A stretch of 64,000 nucleotides of DNA from NCBI GenBank assembly GCA_034509495.1, contig CM067512.1:6890468-6954467 (forward strand), written 5' to 3'. How positions within the stretch are numbered: position 1 is the first letter of the stretch; each line of letters opens with the position of its first letter. Made by a program: the position numbers and the translations under genes. The notes below the pieces were generated by a model. It was given only the letters and a program-made list of their open reading frames with translations. It did not search any database and was not told where the DNA came from. Below are positions 14,131 to 25,850 of the stretch, piece after piece. The DNA comes from Acestrorhynchus altus. Lineage: Eukaryota; Chordata; Actinopteri; Characiformes; Acestrorhynchidae.

Positions 14131-14422
14131 TCTGATTGGTGTCTCCTTGCAATATTTACTGGGCTACACATAGAAGTATTTTTATAAGTAGTGTGTCTCA
14201 GTACGGTATTGGATATAATACCACATGGTGCTCTAGGATGTTCTCATTTATTTCCTGCAGATTGTGTAGGTAGGTGTGGTGTGGGACAAACATAACTGAA
14301 GATAACCCGCTGCCATTGTGCCATTCAATAGACAGACTAACATGATACCTTTGCAGTTGTGCATTGCAATCGGGTAATTCCTTCTGGGTGCAACTATTGT
14401 ATTTTTTGATGGAGTTTTGATA

Positions 14423-14522
<100 letters not shown>

Positions 14523-14559
14523 TTAGTGTGGCAGTGATCACTTGCTGCTACCTCCCTGA

Positions 14560-14695
14560 AATACGTTTTTGAAAGGTGGGATATCTGATGGACAAGGCTT
14601 AACACCTCTAGGGTGGAGCAACTGTCTAACTGCCTGCATTTTAAGAGACAGAAGACAAGGTTGAATTTTAGCAGCACCACAGCAGACTTGTGGAA
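14560..14695. repeat. Second part of the tRNA-related repeat copy 1
   Basis: CAACTGTCTAACTGCCTGC, followed by an AGAGACAGAAGACAAGG stretch, corresponds to CAACTGTCTAACTGCATGC and AAGAGTCAGGAGATC at 25758-25795. The two copies share the same order of segments, so the (TG)n array appears to lie inside the repeat. Confidence 0.45.
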
Positions 14696-14699
14696 GTAT

Positions 14700-15110
14700 T
14701 TCAGGACAGAATATATGTATGATGTGAGTTTTCTTTCTTTTTTTTTACTGTATATGTGAATGTGGGTGTGGCCAAATTCATTTTAAGCAAGCTGAATAAT
14801 CTATCTGGATTCTGAGCAGTTTTTTAGTTATTGAGCCTTATAGTCTTGGTGACACTGGCACATATGAAGATAAGCATAACAGTTGTGGTTCATCTCTGGT
14901 CCTAAATCATACTGAGAGCTTACTGAAAACATGAACATGACTTGAGCAGGTTGAGAGAAGTATATGTTCGACGTCTTGTATTTGTTACCGATGTAAAGTT
15001 TATAGCTCCAGTGTTAATGAAGAAAACACTTCAAATGCATCATCAGAGCTGGGTTTTTTTTCCCCAATCATTTTTCTTTCTCTGTAAATAAAACAGTTCA
15101 GGTTTGTTTG
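14700..15110. other. No gene seen
   Basis: Unique sequence without a recognisable feature. Confidence 0.5.
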
Positions 15111-15114
15111 TGAC

Positions 15115-15425
15115 GAGCCATCTGCCACAACACAAACAGGAAAAGAAGCTGTAAGCAGAGGACTCAGAGGTTAGTCACCTCCCTTCACACAGCAATTTCA
15201 AAGTTCAAGCAAGGACGAGTGAGGGAAGACTTTGGCTCAAAAGAAAACGAAAATGCCATAACCTCTCCCTTCTTTGAATATGCATGGTTGGACGTCCCCT
15301 GGGGCCTCATTAATTGGATGAAATCTCAATCAGCTTTAAATCTATTTGCATAACCTTATCATATTTGATTTTTCTGCCAGAGGGCATTATTAAGGAGCTA
15401 TCAGTCAATCACAGTACACTTACTA
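15115..15425. other. Candidate conserved non-coding element
   Basis: Repeat-free, balanced sequence with clustered homeodomain- and octamer-like sites: CATTAATTGG, ATTTGCATAA and GGCATTATTAAGG, plus AGTCAATCACAG. This texture is typical of vertebrate developmental enhancers. It has no coding frame. The call is inference from composition only. Confidence 0.35.
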
Positions 15426-15429
15426 ATGT

Positions 15430-16350
15430 AACCTTTCAGATTAAAAATTGAATTTCTTATTTCTCAATTAGAACTTTCATCAGAGTTTGGGATGGAGGTC
15501 TTTTTAAAAGTGCACTAAGAGAGGATAAGATCCAGTTTCTCAATTTATTCACATTTATTACTTTATTATTTGTTTAATTTGCAGTACACTATATTATATT
15601 AGAGCATCCAGAAACAGAATATATAAAGAAAATTTCATTTTTACTCATAATTTCATACAAACTTTAAAGGGTCAGGTTTTATTTTTATCATACATAAAGT
15701 GACATATTTCGTACTTTGACTTTTTCTTTTCTTTCACTGTTGATCTACATGGCTTATAGGTCATGAAATTTAGAAATTCAGAATTGTATCTTATAAGGAT
15801 ATTTAATTTCAAGCTTGATTAATTTACTAATCAGAAAATTAAAGCAAAAAAAAAAAAAATTGATACATTCATATGTGCTGTATTTTAAACTTTACAATGA
15901 ACAGTGTAATATAATGCAGGTTCTCCATGTCTCATTAGATCTAACCATTAATTAGGATCCATTGCACTGTCGAGCCCCCTAAACTTGTAGAGCAGCTAAA
16001 TGTCCTCCTGAGAGGGTCAGCGGGCTTAAATCAGATTCATTTGTCTTTGCCAAGGAGAGATGTGTCTCAGATGTAGTAGCAGTCCCACTGCAATCGTGAT
16101 TGCACCCCATTACCAGGAAAAACTCAATGTTGGACATAGCCTGCCTTCTCAGTCGAGACTGATGAAGTGTTTCTGTATTTCCCTCCGATTTTTCTTCATT
16201 TTCATTCATATCCATCAATACGCTATTACACCTATTTCATCATCAGTCATAACAAAGATGTCAGGGGTTCAACTTCAACTCAGTCCTGGAGTCCTTGAGG
16301 GCTGCTGTCCAGTGCAGGTTTGTGATTTCTGGGCTGAAACATTCATGCAT
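15430..16350. other. No gene seen
   Basis: AT-rich sequence, becoming more complex around 15960-16300. The frames there (79 codons minus, 129 codons plus that runs into a (CA)n array) have no recognisable motif. Confidence 0.5.
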
Positions 16351-16351
16351 G

Positions 16352-16352
16352 C

Positions 16353-16391
<39 letters not shown>

Positions 16392-16536
16392 TATGCTGCA
16401 TATGCTCGGACAGGGATGTCACTATACTGTGCCCCAATACATGAGTTGAAAGCTCTGATATAATGATATATCAATGCAAAACAAACAAACAAACAGACAA
16501 ACAAACAAACAAACAAACAAACAAATAAATAAATAA
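16352..16536. repeat. (CA)n and (CAAA)n microsatellites
   Basis: (CA)n with one AAAC interruption occupies 16352-16391. (CAAA)n passing into (TAAA)n occupies about 16477-16536. Confidence 0.95.
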
Positions 16537-17058
16537 GTGTGCTTTGTGGGCAACAAGCATTGTATTGATATCTAATGCAACTGCATTGTTGGAGCACAAA
16601 ACAAGCAGCACCAATTAACAGTCAACTCCAATGTGGTCACGTCATGTGCCTCGCTTCTCCTGCTTCCCAGCTCTGCTCTCATTAGTAGAATATCTGACAA
16701 CATAGACACCCTCATTATCATTCAAATTTTGTGGTGAGGAGAATCAAAGCGAGGTGCAATATTAAACCCCTTCAAAATAACTTTTTTTTTTTTTTCTCTT
16801 AGTTTTATGAAGAACCTTTCAGTTTAGTGGTTGCTGTTGAACAGAGCCCTTCCAAGAACAGGGGTGGAAAAGAAACATGAAATTAATGATTCAAATGAGC
16901 CTTATAGACGTAGTTGTCATTGTAAAAAAATGTAGGTTTTTATAATTTTAAGATCATTGAAATATTAAGGCTGATAGTTGCAAAAATAGAATATTTTGAA
17001 AAAGTGAAATTGTGTTCATAATTTCATTCAAAAAAGGTAAAATATCATGTTTTAAATG

Positions 17059-17133
17059 CATTCATTCATTCATTCATTCATTCCATCATTCATTCATTCA
17101 TTCATTCATTCATTCATTCATTCATTCATTCAT
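17059..17133. repeat. (ATTC)n tetranucleotide array
   Basis: About 18 copies of ATTC with one CCATC interruption near 17083. Confidence 0.97.
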
Positions 17134-19920
17134 CCCATGAATGCCCATGTGAAGCCTGTATTAGCTGAGAGTTTTTTACAGGTGGATTTCACATGCACCT
17201 TGTTTGTCCGGAGCTACAGACTTTTCAGTTTGGTCCAAACCGAAAGAGCAGGTGTGAAAGGTGCTACGATCCATGCTCCTGACAAAAGAATAACGATTTG
17301 GTCTGGCAAGTTTGGATCAACTCTACCAGAGTCCAGGTTTGAAACAAAATGACTCGACATGCTAGAAAGTATGTGGGGAACAAAAACAAAATGAAACAGA
17401 GACAAAAAGAAACAGATATTGTAGCCCAACATCACAGACACTTGACTATATGAATGTTTATACAACTTATTTTGTATTCTTGATTAGTTTGTAGGTGAAG
17501 CCATCTATTATCAATCAATTCTGTGGATAATTTATAATCATGTAGGGCTTTGAAGTGTATAATTAGTGTATAATTAGTACCTGCAAGTTCACTTTTTTAT
17601 TTTAGTTCAGAGTTTAGTTGCAGTTAAAAATAAAATAATAATATAAATAAAAATAAAATAAATGTAAATGTTTTGTTCTGGGTTTACATCACAGGATCCT
17701 CTGAATTATTTAAGAGCAATAATAATAATAATGCTACATGCAAATTAATGCTGCTGTGCATGAGTTAAAAGAAAGACACTGACTTTCTTTTGCTTCATTT
17801 GATTAGTGAACCCTCATCCACCCACATGAGCCCCATTTGAGTATCGGATTGTAGGTTCCATCCAATGGGATTGCACCTTTATAGTATAGAATGTGTCATG
17901 TTTTTTCTGCTACTACATCTGGCCTGAATCATTCAGCAACATCTAAACACACATTCAGAAGAACGAATTCAAGAATGTGTCTATGGAAAAGTAACCGTGT
18001 TATTCTATAAATGCCACATGGTTTAAAAGGAGTGTGTAGGCTTCTGGCCTGAAGTGTTAGCCCATGCTTCTTACAGTAGATGTAGAAGGTGCATGACTTC
18101 ATTTATTTTAATAATATTCTTGGTCAAGTACCTGAAAGCTATAAAATATTATGGCTTCCAAATAGTTTTGCTTTAATTTCATTTTATCTGTCTGAAAAGA
18201 TGTCCTTTTTCATTAGAAGCTGCAGATCCTTTGACCTTGGGATGTCATGCACATTATTCTCCAAAGTCAGACAAGGCTGTCCTTGTGAAAAGCTCATTCA
18301 CTAAACACACCACTTGAAAGACTGTCATAGAAATTGTGGAAAGAGTTTGCAAGGTTGTTACATGCTTTATATGAACTTACCGTAAGTTTTTTTTAGAAGA
18401 CTTTTTCTGCCCATGTTTACCACAAATACTCACCCAATAAGGAAGTACCAGATATGACCATAACTGTGGGTTCAAGCCTTCTAGTCTCTATATATTTGGA
18501 GTCTGCATTCATTCCAACCTTCTTATCTGAATGGTTCTCAGCTAGACTTGTTCATATCATGAAAGCAATCCATCGAGCAAGACGTTCCTCTACATACAGC
18601 AGGGAAAATGGCAGTCTTATGCAATGAAATATGAAGTCACTTCTCCTTTTGGCTTTTTCCTCATATAGTGTTTTTCAATCTGAGCCAAAATGTCTTTGCT
18701 AACATGATTATCCTTGATCGTATCTTTCCCCATGTGTGCTATACATTGTATGTCTATTCATGGCTGGTGACAAGAAACAAGAATTGCTGTCATTTCAATG
18801 CAGTGCAGCATGTCTTGGTCTAATGTCTAATATATGTTTTATATTCAAATGGTCATGTTTCATACAATGATTATTTTCAGTGCTATCAAGAGGAAAGAGA
18901 ATGTGCATTTAAACCATCCATTTTCAGGAAATGAAAGTGAATAATGTAGAATAGAAGCATATAATCACATGGGAAATTAGCAGTCTCATCTACATTGAAA
19001 AAAAAAAAAAAAAGAAATTAACATCCCAAAAACTCCTCAATTAAAACACTAAATATGCAGTGGTGCAGTCATAGTTAAGTACACTGGGTTAAAATGAAAT
19101 TTATAGCCTAGGGGGTTTGGCACAGGGCTAAAAAAAATCTGTTAAATGAGCTCCTAACCCCCATCCTTTTTAACTCAAGTATCAACATAAAGCCTTTTCC
19201 TGATCCAGCTCTAAAGATTGCTGCTAAAATGATTTGGTTTAGTAAAGCTCTCAGAGATGCATTTCATTTTCTAGTAATATCATTAGGAGACATTTCTAAA
19301 AAACATGATAAGGTAAAGACTGTGCACGATTGTATCCCAACTTTCAATTCTGTTGTCGTATCCCATTATTTTAGAAAGTGACTAGACTCCCCGACTGAAA
19401 ATCCCTTTAATATAGCATTAATGGTGCCCTTTATATCAGTGAGTGATAATTAGATTTGACCCTGCATCATGGTCAGGCAATTAACAAATTGAAAAGCTTG
19501 GTCTCAAGAACTAATTTCATGATACTTCATCATATTATACCATTTTCAGTGCAAAATACCAACCAAAGCCCCTTGTTAGGAAAAAAAGATCCCAGGCAAT
19601 AATCCTGATAGAGCTACCAATTTCCCAACTCAAAAGAAAAAAAAAATACTCATAGGATGACCTAAAAGGTTAATGTGATTTAGTTGAACAAAACATATCT
19701 TGTGGCCTGTTTGGAAGATTATGCATTGCTGATGCTTGCTAATTAACCCAGCAGAAAAAAAAAGAAAAAAAGCCACTAATCAGGGCAGGCTTTAGACAAA
19801 GCTTTGCATTCAAAGACCATTGTTTGATTCAAATTAAGACTCACAGAGCTCTAGACAGCATTTGTTTACTGCATTTACCCAAAAGAGATGGGATTCAATC
19901 ATTTTGTGCTGACTTATGAG
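17134..19920. other. Unique sequence, no gene seen; TAATTA-rich patch 19190-19520
   Basis: About 2.8 kb without a supported gene or transposon. The segment 19190-19520 is repeat-free with several TAAT-core sites (ATTAATGG, GATAATTAG) and could be a regulatory element. A-homopolymers occur near 19000, 19630 and 19760. Confidence 0.45.
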
Positions 19921-19936
19921 AATAATAATAAAATAA

Positions 19937-19983
<47 letters not shown>
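19921..19983. repeat. (AATA)n tetranucleotide array
   Basis: About 12 copies of AAAT following a short AAT triplet tract. Confidence 0.96.
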
Positions 19984-20086
19984 GTTCATTTGCGCCAAAT
20001 GCAATAAAGGACCATTACTAAGATTTCCATTAGTCAAGCAGAAAGCAGGCTGCAAGTCCTTTGACATTGGGCCAGCCTTATTTTTC

Positions 20087-20107
20087 TTCAGCACCACGGA
20101 CAGCTCC
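20087..20107 (+). promoter_or_regulatory. RE1/NRSE, canonical REST (NRSF) binding motif
   Basis: A 21-bp match to the RE1 consensus. The left half is TTCAGCACC, the two-base spacer is AC, and the right half is GGACAG followed by CTCC. Every constrained position of the classic degenerate consensus (YAGMRCC-NN-RGMSAG) is satisfied with standard spacing. REST represses neuronal genes outside the nervous system through such sites. The surrounding 20000-20560 region is repeat-free and complex, as expected for a distal silencer. The target gene is not in this window. Confidence 0.8.
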
Positions 20108-20632
20108 CCTCTGCTAGACACCAGTAAGAGCTCTATTCTGGATTGCATGGGACAAGAGGGAGGAAAGGGGCCTGCCTTTTTCTGGACTTCAATTAAGCCC
20201 TCTGTCGCCTACAGAGGGAGACTAGGACCCAGTGAGAATGGGCATATTGCAGTAATACCAAGCAATTAAACATGAGTCCTCTGTGGTACTTTTGGACCTT
20301 CAGTTTGAGTTTACAGAGTTTCTCCTCACTCTTAGTAGGGGGTCTCCTTAGGGCATTGAGTGGGAAGAAAAGCTTTTCAAATGGCATCTGAAGAAGGGCA
20401 CTACAGCTCACCAGCCAAGATAAGTGCTAGAGAATTCTTGACCTTTTGAGCAACTGCTCATTACTATCCCAGCTATTAGGAACTGACAGCGTGTTTCCCA
20501 CAATATCCACAATCTTCCTGAAAACTCTAGTCATGACGCCTCCTTCCTTATGTTCCAGTTGTGCTTCAGATGAGTTAATGGTGCCTCAGTTGAGCCTTAC
20601 AATGCAACTACATTAGTAGTACATAAAGTGAG

Positions 20633-20812
20633 TTCTTCTTCTTCTTCTTCTTCTTCTTCTTCTTCTTCTTCTTCTTCTTCTTCTTCTTCTTCTTTTGACT
20701 GCTCCCTTTAGGGGTTGCCACAGCAGATCACCTGCCTCCATCTTGCCCTATCCCCTTCCTCCTCTACTGTTACACCAACCATCTCCATGTCCACCTTCAC
20801 TACATCCATAAG
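20633..20812 (-). mobile_element. LINE 3' end fragment with (GAA)n tail
   Basis: On the minus strand 20812-20708 encodes LMDVVKVDMEMVGV...DRARWRQVICCGNP and a stop. This is the C-terminal signature of a non-LTR retrotransposon ORF2 that is abundant in fish. The frame ends in TAA, continues with AGGGAGCAGTCAAAAG, and passes directly into about 60 bp of (GAA)n at 20633-20695. That array is the element's own simple-repeat 3' tail. The copy is severely 5'-truncated, as is usual for LINE insertions. Confidence 0.8.
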
Positions 20813-21135
20813 TAATGCTTAAAGTGACAATAGATCAAAATACTGTTGTGTAGATTGATGGTTTAACCCTCTGCAGCCAAACAGCAATGTTCTCCACATA
20901 AACCAAAGGTAACTACTGCACTCATTATCTGAACCAACCTTTGAAGTTTATCACCGTAAACTGCATAAACAGCTGTTTGTTCTGTCTGTTCTATTCATCA
21001 TGTTTCAGCAACATATTGTGGATTTCACTAAAAGTGTATTCCATTGAGTTGTGTCCCTTGGCTGAACCTGGTCTCTGCCCAATTTGATGGTAATTTATTA
21101 ACATAAAATATCAACAAACAGCAACAAAACTGTTG

Positions 21136-21138
<3 letters not shown>

Positions 21139-21226
<88 letters not shown>
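21139..21226. repeat. (TC)n-(TA)n microsatellite
   Basis: About 42 bp of (TC)n followed directly by about 45 bp of (TA)n. Confidence 0.97.
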
Positions 21227-21228
<2 letters not shown>

Positions 21229-21229
21229 T

Positions 21230-22840
21230 GTGTGTGTATATTTATTTATTTATTTTTTTATTTAAACACAATCAAACCAAAGTGCTTGGGACTACAAACT
21301 GTTGAACAGTCAAAACTGTCTTCTGAAAAACTGAGGTGTACTTTGTTTTTCTGTTAGTTTTCCTATAGTAAGGTTGGTGTAAGTTTTAAGGTACATCTTA
21401 GAGGTATGTTGAAACTAGTTTGTTTGGCACAACCAATTAAATTGTATCTTGTAAACTCTAAGGTCAGTTTATGTTTAATCTAAGCTACATTTGGAAAGAA
21501 ATTCAGCTGGAAAGCTGCTTGCTGATGCTTTTCCTCAGCTGATGCTCTGACTCAGATCAACTTGACTTAACAAAATGTCGTTTGCTTTAGAAACCCTTCA
21601 ACTGTCCTGTTCCTATACAATTGCTAAGAAATGTAAGTGTATGGTAATGTTCATAGTTTCATAGTTCTTCACCATCTACATCTTTGGAAAAGATGGATCA
21701 GCTTGCTGTGTCAGTATAACTATAGCTAACCTCGGGTCATGTTATCAGCATGGATGAATGAGTGCTGTCAAAATACAGTCACTACAGTTTTTAAACCTCG
21801 TTACTGGGCAACCACTGAAGAATTTTTGCCCACATTTGTCAAAAAATACGGCAACGATTGTCCACTATTTCCACTCACTCAGAACATAACACTGCAACCG
21901 GGAACCAAGAGCTGGCTTTCACTATGAATCACAGGAAAGGACAATTGTGGACAGTTTAAACATTGCTCCTCAGGACAGTGCATTTAGAGTAGACTATGTC
22001 CTATGCATTTATTGATGTAAAAGAAGGAATCTGAAGGAACATCTCATAGGGTGTTAAAAAAAAACAACTACACTGAATATAGCTCACACCCAAAGTGATT
22101 CATGATTGATTCTTCCAATAGTGGAATGGACTTGTGGGATGGCTACCAAAGTAAAGACTGGGCAAGAGAATCCAATTAGAAATTTCTGACTTGTTTACTT
22201 TTACCACTAATGCAATCATACTTTTGGCAACCCCAGGGCCACAGTTATACCATTAGTCAGGCAAATCTTGGAGGGTACATGCATCACCTACCATGGAGCC
22301 AAGCTCTATTACAAAACAGGACCAGCTTCTTCTTCTGAACAGCGCTGTCCAAGTCTTTAATGGAACACCTGTTCAGCGGGCATATTGAGTCACTAGGCCT
22401 CTCCTGATTGACTACAGGATGTAAAACTCATGCCTACATGCTCTCAGGTGTCCAATCTTAACAAATGACCTGCTTGAAATGCAGATGTGCAGCAGGCCAC
22501 GTCCTGCAGAGTCAATGGATGTTTCCTATGTTCTATGCCTACCAAGCCAGTCTTTGGCATTCAGCAGACAAATCCATTGCAGCAAGACATCATCACCTCC
22601 ATCACAGCCTGAGGCCTTCTTAGTCTCTATTCAGCCCACTTAACCAAATGCAGTATCCACATAGCGGTCGAGATTCCTTTGATCCACGCCCAGAATGTAT
22701 TTCTAAGTTCTAAATAATCTATTGCTACCTTTAGATCTTTAATGAATGTCTATTTATCTCAACCCTAAACTGCAGTCTTTTGCTTAATTAAAGTGGTCTA
22801 TGTCCTTTAAATTTACTTCAAAGTGAGAGCAGGATCAGCT
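21230..22840. other. No gene seen
   Basis: Unique sequence of moderate complexity. The portion 22250-22700 is less AT-rich but shows no recognised domain, repeat or RNA. Confidence 0.5.
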
Positions 22841-22895
22841 CCTAATTGGCTGTACCATTACAATGTTTTGTTTGTCTAATTCCTTGTGTGTGCAG

Positions 22896-23013
22896 GTGCT
22901 GCTCGCATTACCATAGAAAAATTAATTGCTGTAATGCAGCAGATCTGCCGTTTTCTTCACGTCTTCTAACGGCAGATAAAGATTTCCAGGAGGAGCTGAA
23001 TCCACAGAGAAAT
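22896..23013 (+). other. Exon-like segment (weak candidate)
   Basis: A splice-acceptor-like TTGTGTGTGCAG ends at 22895, and a donor-like GTAAGC begins at 23014. The 118 bp between are open in one frame (39 codons), within a 94-codon plus-strand frame. The encoded sequence, containing LLTADKDFQEELNPQ, is not recognised. It may be a chance combination or part of a regulatory element. Confidence 0.15.
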
Positions 23014-23447
23014 GTAAGCTCATCATGGAGAAAAAAAAACACATACATAACCATGAGCATTCACCGCAGAGAACGTCCACACAAATGGAATGCACTGACA
23101 TTTCCAAAGCCTTGTAGAATTGATGTTTGAGCAGACCGTGGCAGATTTTATGTCAGCTCTTTATGTGGTTGTTTCATGAGTGTAACTGCGACTCTGTTAA
23201 AACCACCACATGGTCCAGCTGCACTCCTAAAAATAAATGTGCCCAAAGGGAACCACTTTTTGCAACACTTTACTTTTACTGGTCCTTGTAGATGATGAAT
23301 TGTGATTACTGAAGTATGAACATCATGCAGATGAATTGTTCAAACATTACTTAGGTTAAGCAGATGTGTTGTTAATGTTACATTGAGCAGGCTTATTATG
23401 CTGCTTCCATTAAGCCAATTCACCACTAATTCACAGCAACTGACTTA

Positions 23448-23945
23448 TTCTAAACCTGGCCTTAATTCTCACCAGAATCCTGACTGTAATCTTAGCATCA
23501 ACCCAAGACCTAACCCTAACACCCATTATTCTGATTCTAATTCGAATATTAACCTCAATTTAAAACACAAGCCTAAAACCTGCTGTGGCCTCAATTCTAG
23601 TCTTAACATCAACCCAAAACCTAAACCTAAATTTGTCCATAATCCTAACCCTCACCTCAACCTTAACCCCAAAGTTAAACCATAAAACTAATCCTAACCC
23701 TAATCTCATCCTCATCCCCAAACCTAAGCATAACATTGGCCTTTACCTTACTTCTAACTGTAACCAATATCCTAAATCTAAATCTTAGCCTTCACACTGA
23801 CCAAATCCAATCACTAACCTGAACCTCAACCCAAAATATAACTAGAACATTAGACCCAGTTCTAATCCTAATCCTGACAATAACCTCACACTAACCCAAA
23901 ACCTAAAACTAATTCTCTCCCTGGCTTTATTGTAACCCTAATCCT
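23448..23945. repeat. Degenerate CCTAA-rich (telomere-like) repeat field
   Basis: About 500 bp of imperfect six-base periodic sequence made of CCTAA, CCTAAC and AACCTCAA variants. Exact CCCTAA units are scattered and never in long tandem. Two plus-strand frames over it are rich in Asn, Pro and Lys and reflect the repeat. It resembles a decayed interstitial telomeric or hexamer satellite array. Confidence 0.75.
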
Positions 23946-23954
23946 ATTCCTCTG

Positions 23955-24123
23955 TGCTCTGTGCTGGTCCTGTGGGGTCCTGACCATTGAAGATCAGGGT
24001 GAAAGGAGGCTAACAAAGAATGTAGAGAAACAGGTGGACAACAGTCTGTAATTATCAAACTACACAGTGCTCCTGATAAAATATGTAGTGAGGTGGTCAT
24101 AATGTTATGGGCGATCAGTGTAT
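23955..24123 (+). mobile_element. 3' end of a Tc1-like element
   Basis: GGTGGTCATAATGTTATGG followed by CGATCAGTGTAT matches the inverted terminal sequence of a common fish Tc1-like element. The preceding segment, with CCTGACCATTGAAGATCAGG and GTAGAGAAACAGGTGGAC, is typical of a non-autonomous fish repeat with that terminus. No transposase remains and the left end is not visible. Confidence 0.55.
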
Positions 24124-24129
24124 AACAGC

Positions 24130-24735
24130 AAGGTTAGTATGTATTACAAGTGCAGGAATTCATTATGTTAAAATCTGCAAATATGAACTTGAAGGAATTT
24201 TATTGACAAATAGAACCCAGTGATGAAAGCATTCTGATGCTTCACCACATGTCCAGAAGTCACTATTTATACAGTGTTTATTTAATGTGGTAAGCACCAA
24301 TTTATGAGAGATTTATCACGCTGTGAATGGGAGCTGAACTGTGGATTTAATCAAAAGTTCATAAAGCTGTATGTCATCTCCATGGTTTCATCTCACTAGA
24401 AACAGTTAAAACCACTGAGTCATCACGGACGTGTGATGTGTTCTGGCGATTACGTGGATCATTACATTTGACATTCTCATTACTACCCTCCAATTATGAC
24501 TGCGTGGTGAAATCTCAAATTCCTGCTGTTGCAGCAAGGGGAGTTCAGCAGAACTCGCCCTCTTAGCTCCCGTTTCCTGAGTGAAGGCAATGCGTCACAC
24601 AACGAACAGCACCTGTTCACATTTCACTGATGATATAACGCAGCAATAACCATGTGGGTGCCAGGAAATGAGATGAAAATATGAGATAAAAATAGTCTCC
24701 CGTTCACAAGCTATTTTTACCTGTTAAAAACGTGC
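24130..24735. other. No gene seen
   Basis: Unique sequence between a Tc1-like terminus and a CNE-like block. Nothing specific was recognised. Confidence 0.5.
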
Positions 24736-24739
24736 ACAT

Positions 24740-25180
24740 TTTTGTTCTTTGTTAGTGGAAAGCAGTGAAAATGCCACAGTCACACCTAATTTACACTATG
24801 AAGTATCCCAAAACTCTGCCTTGCGCAACAAGCAAGCGAAGCGATTTGAAGAGAGGATGCCCCATTAATTCCGAGTTCAATGAAGAACTAATTAGCACAA
24901 TAAGTGAGAGGTCTCCACGGATTTAGAGGCCAATCAATTCAATTAACAATTTGGCTCTGGGTACCAGGCATAGCCATTGCATCGGTAAATACTCCCAATA
25001 ACTTTGGCCAAGCACAGCTGACCCCAAGGCAGACTCTGAGATCTAAAGAAACATGATTCTTCAGGGCCCTTAAATTCAATTAAAGAGACAAGCATGTGTT
25101 TAAATTATAAACAATCCCTATGCAATGGAGCTGACGAAGCAGAATCCCATCATAAAACTGTAAGTCAGGCCAACATTAAA
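24740..25180. other. Candidate conserved non-coding element
   Basis: About 440 bp of repeat-free sequence rich in homeodomain cores (CCATTAATTCC, GAACTAATTAGC, CAATTCAATTAACAATTTGG) with balanced composition and no long frame. It also contains GGCCAATCAATTC and CCAATAACTTTGGCCAAG. Among the CNE-like blocks here it has the most convincing enhancer texture. The conclusion is inference from composition. Confidence 0.4.
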
Positions 25181-25574
25181 TGAAATCAATACAGAGCATT
25201 TGCTTGAGTTTTGTATAAAGTTCTAGTAACTGACTTTTTTATTTTTATTTTTTGTATATTTTTAGACTGTGCTCCTCCCCCCTTAATGTTTTTTTTTTTC
25301 ATGTGATCTCATGATGTCTCCAGCTTTTCTTAATGGAGTACTGAGCCCTTGTTGGGATTTGATTTTACATGTAAAATGATATATTTCAGGCTTTTTTGTT
25401 TAACTTCAGCATAGCTTGACAATACTGAATACTATTTTTTATTAGACAGTATGAATATTAAAATAAAAAGCATTTAAATGTCACTTTAAATGTAATTGAT
25501 ATAATTTGATATAATTTTAATCCATTTATAAATTAATTTGATAAAATTATAATTAATTTCACAATAGTCACATA
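25181..25574. other. AT-rich, no gene seen
   Basis: T-rich and AT-rich sequence with repeated ATAATTT/AATTGATATAATT motifs near 25495-25560. Confidence 0.5.
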
Positions 25575-25850
25575 TAGTAGTAGTATGACCACAGCAGTAG
25601 TATGATCTCCTCACACCTGATGAGCAGGGAGTTAGACCACAGTGCCACGCTACAGCTGTAAAATTACACTACATACCAAAACAGTTGTGAGTAAATTTAC
25701 CTTTCTATTCCTTCTTCAGCACTCATGTGTACATACTGTTGTAGATGTAGAATGCTGCAACTGTCTAACTGCATGCTTGTCAAGAGTCAGGAGATCTAAC
25801 TTTAAATCCCATCAGTAACACGGCCCTCTGTGTTTTGGAATCTAGGAATA
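25575..25850. repeat. tRNA-related dispersed repeat, copy 2
   Basis: This segment aligns by eye, in the same order and orientation, with the two-part copy at 13805-14130 plus 14560-14695. Shared pieces include GTAAAATTACA, GAGTAAATTTAC and CAACTGTCTAACTGC. This copy lacks the (TG)n array found in copy 1. Confidence 0.45.

Noticed and set aside
23383..23788. Asn/Pro-rich frames of 100 and 67 codons
   Set aside because: They translate the CCTAA-like hexamer field.
23448..23945. True telomere or chromosome end
   Set aside because: Units are too degenerate, not in exact tandem, and normal interspersed sequence continues on both sides.
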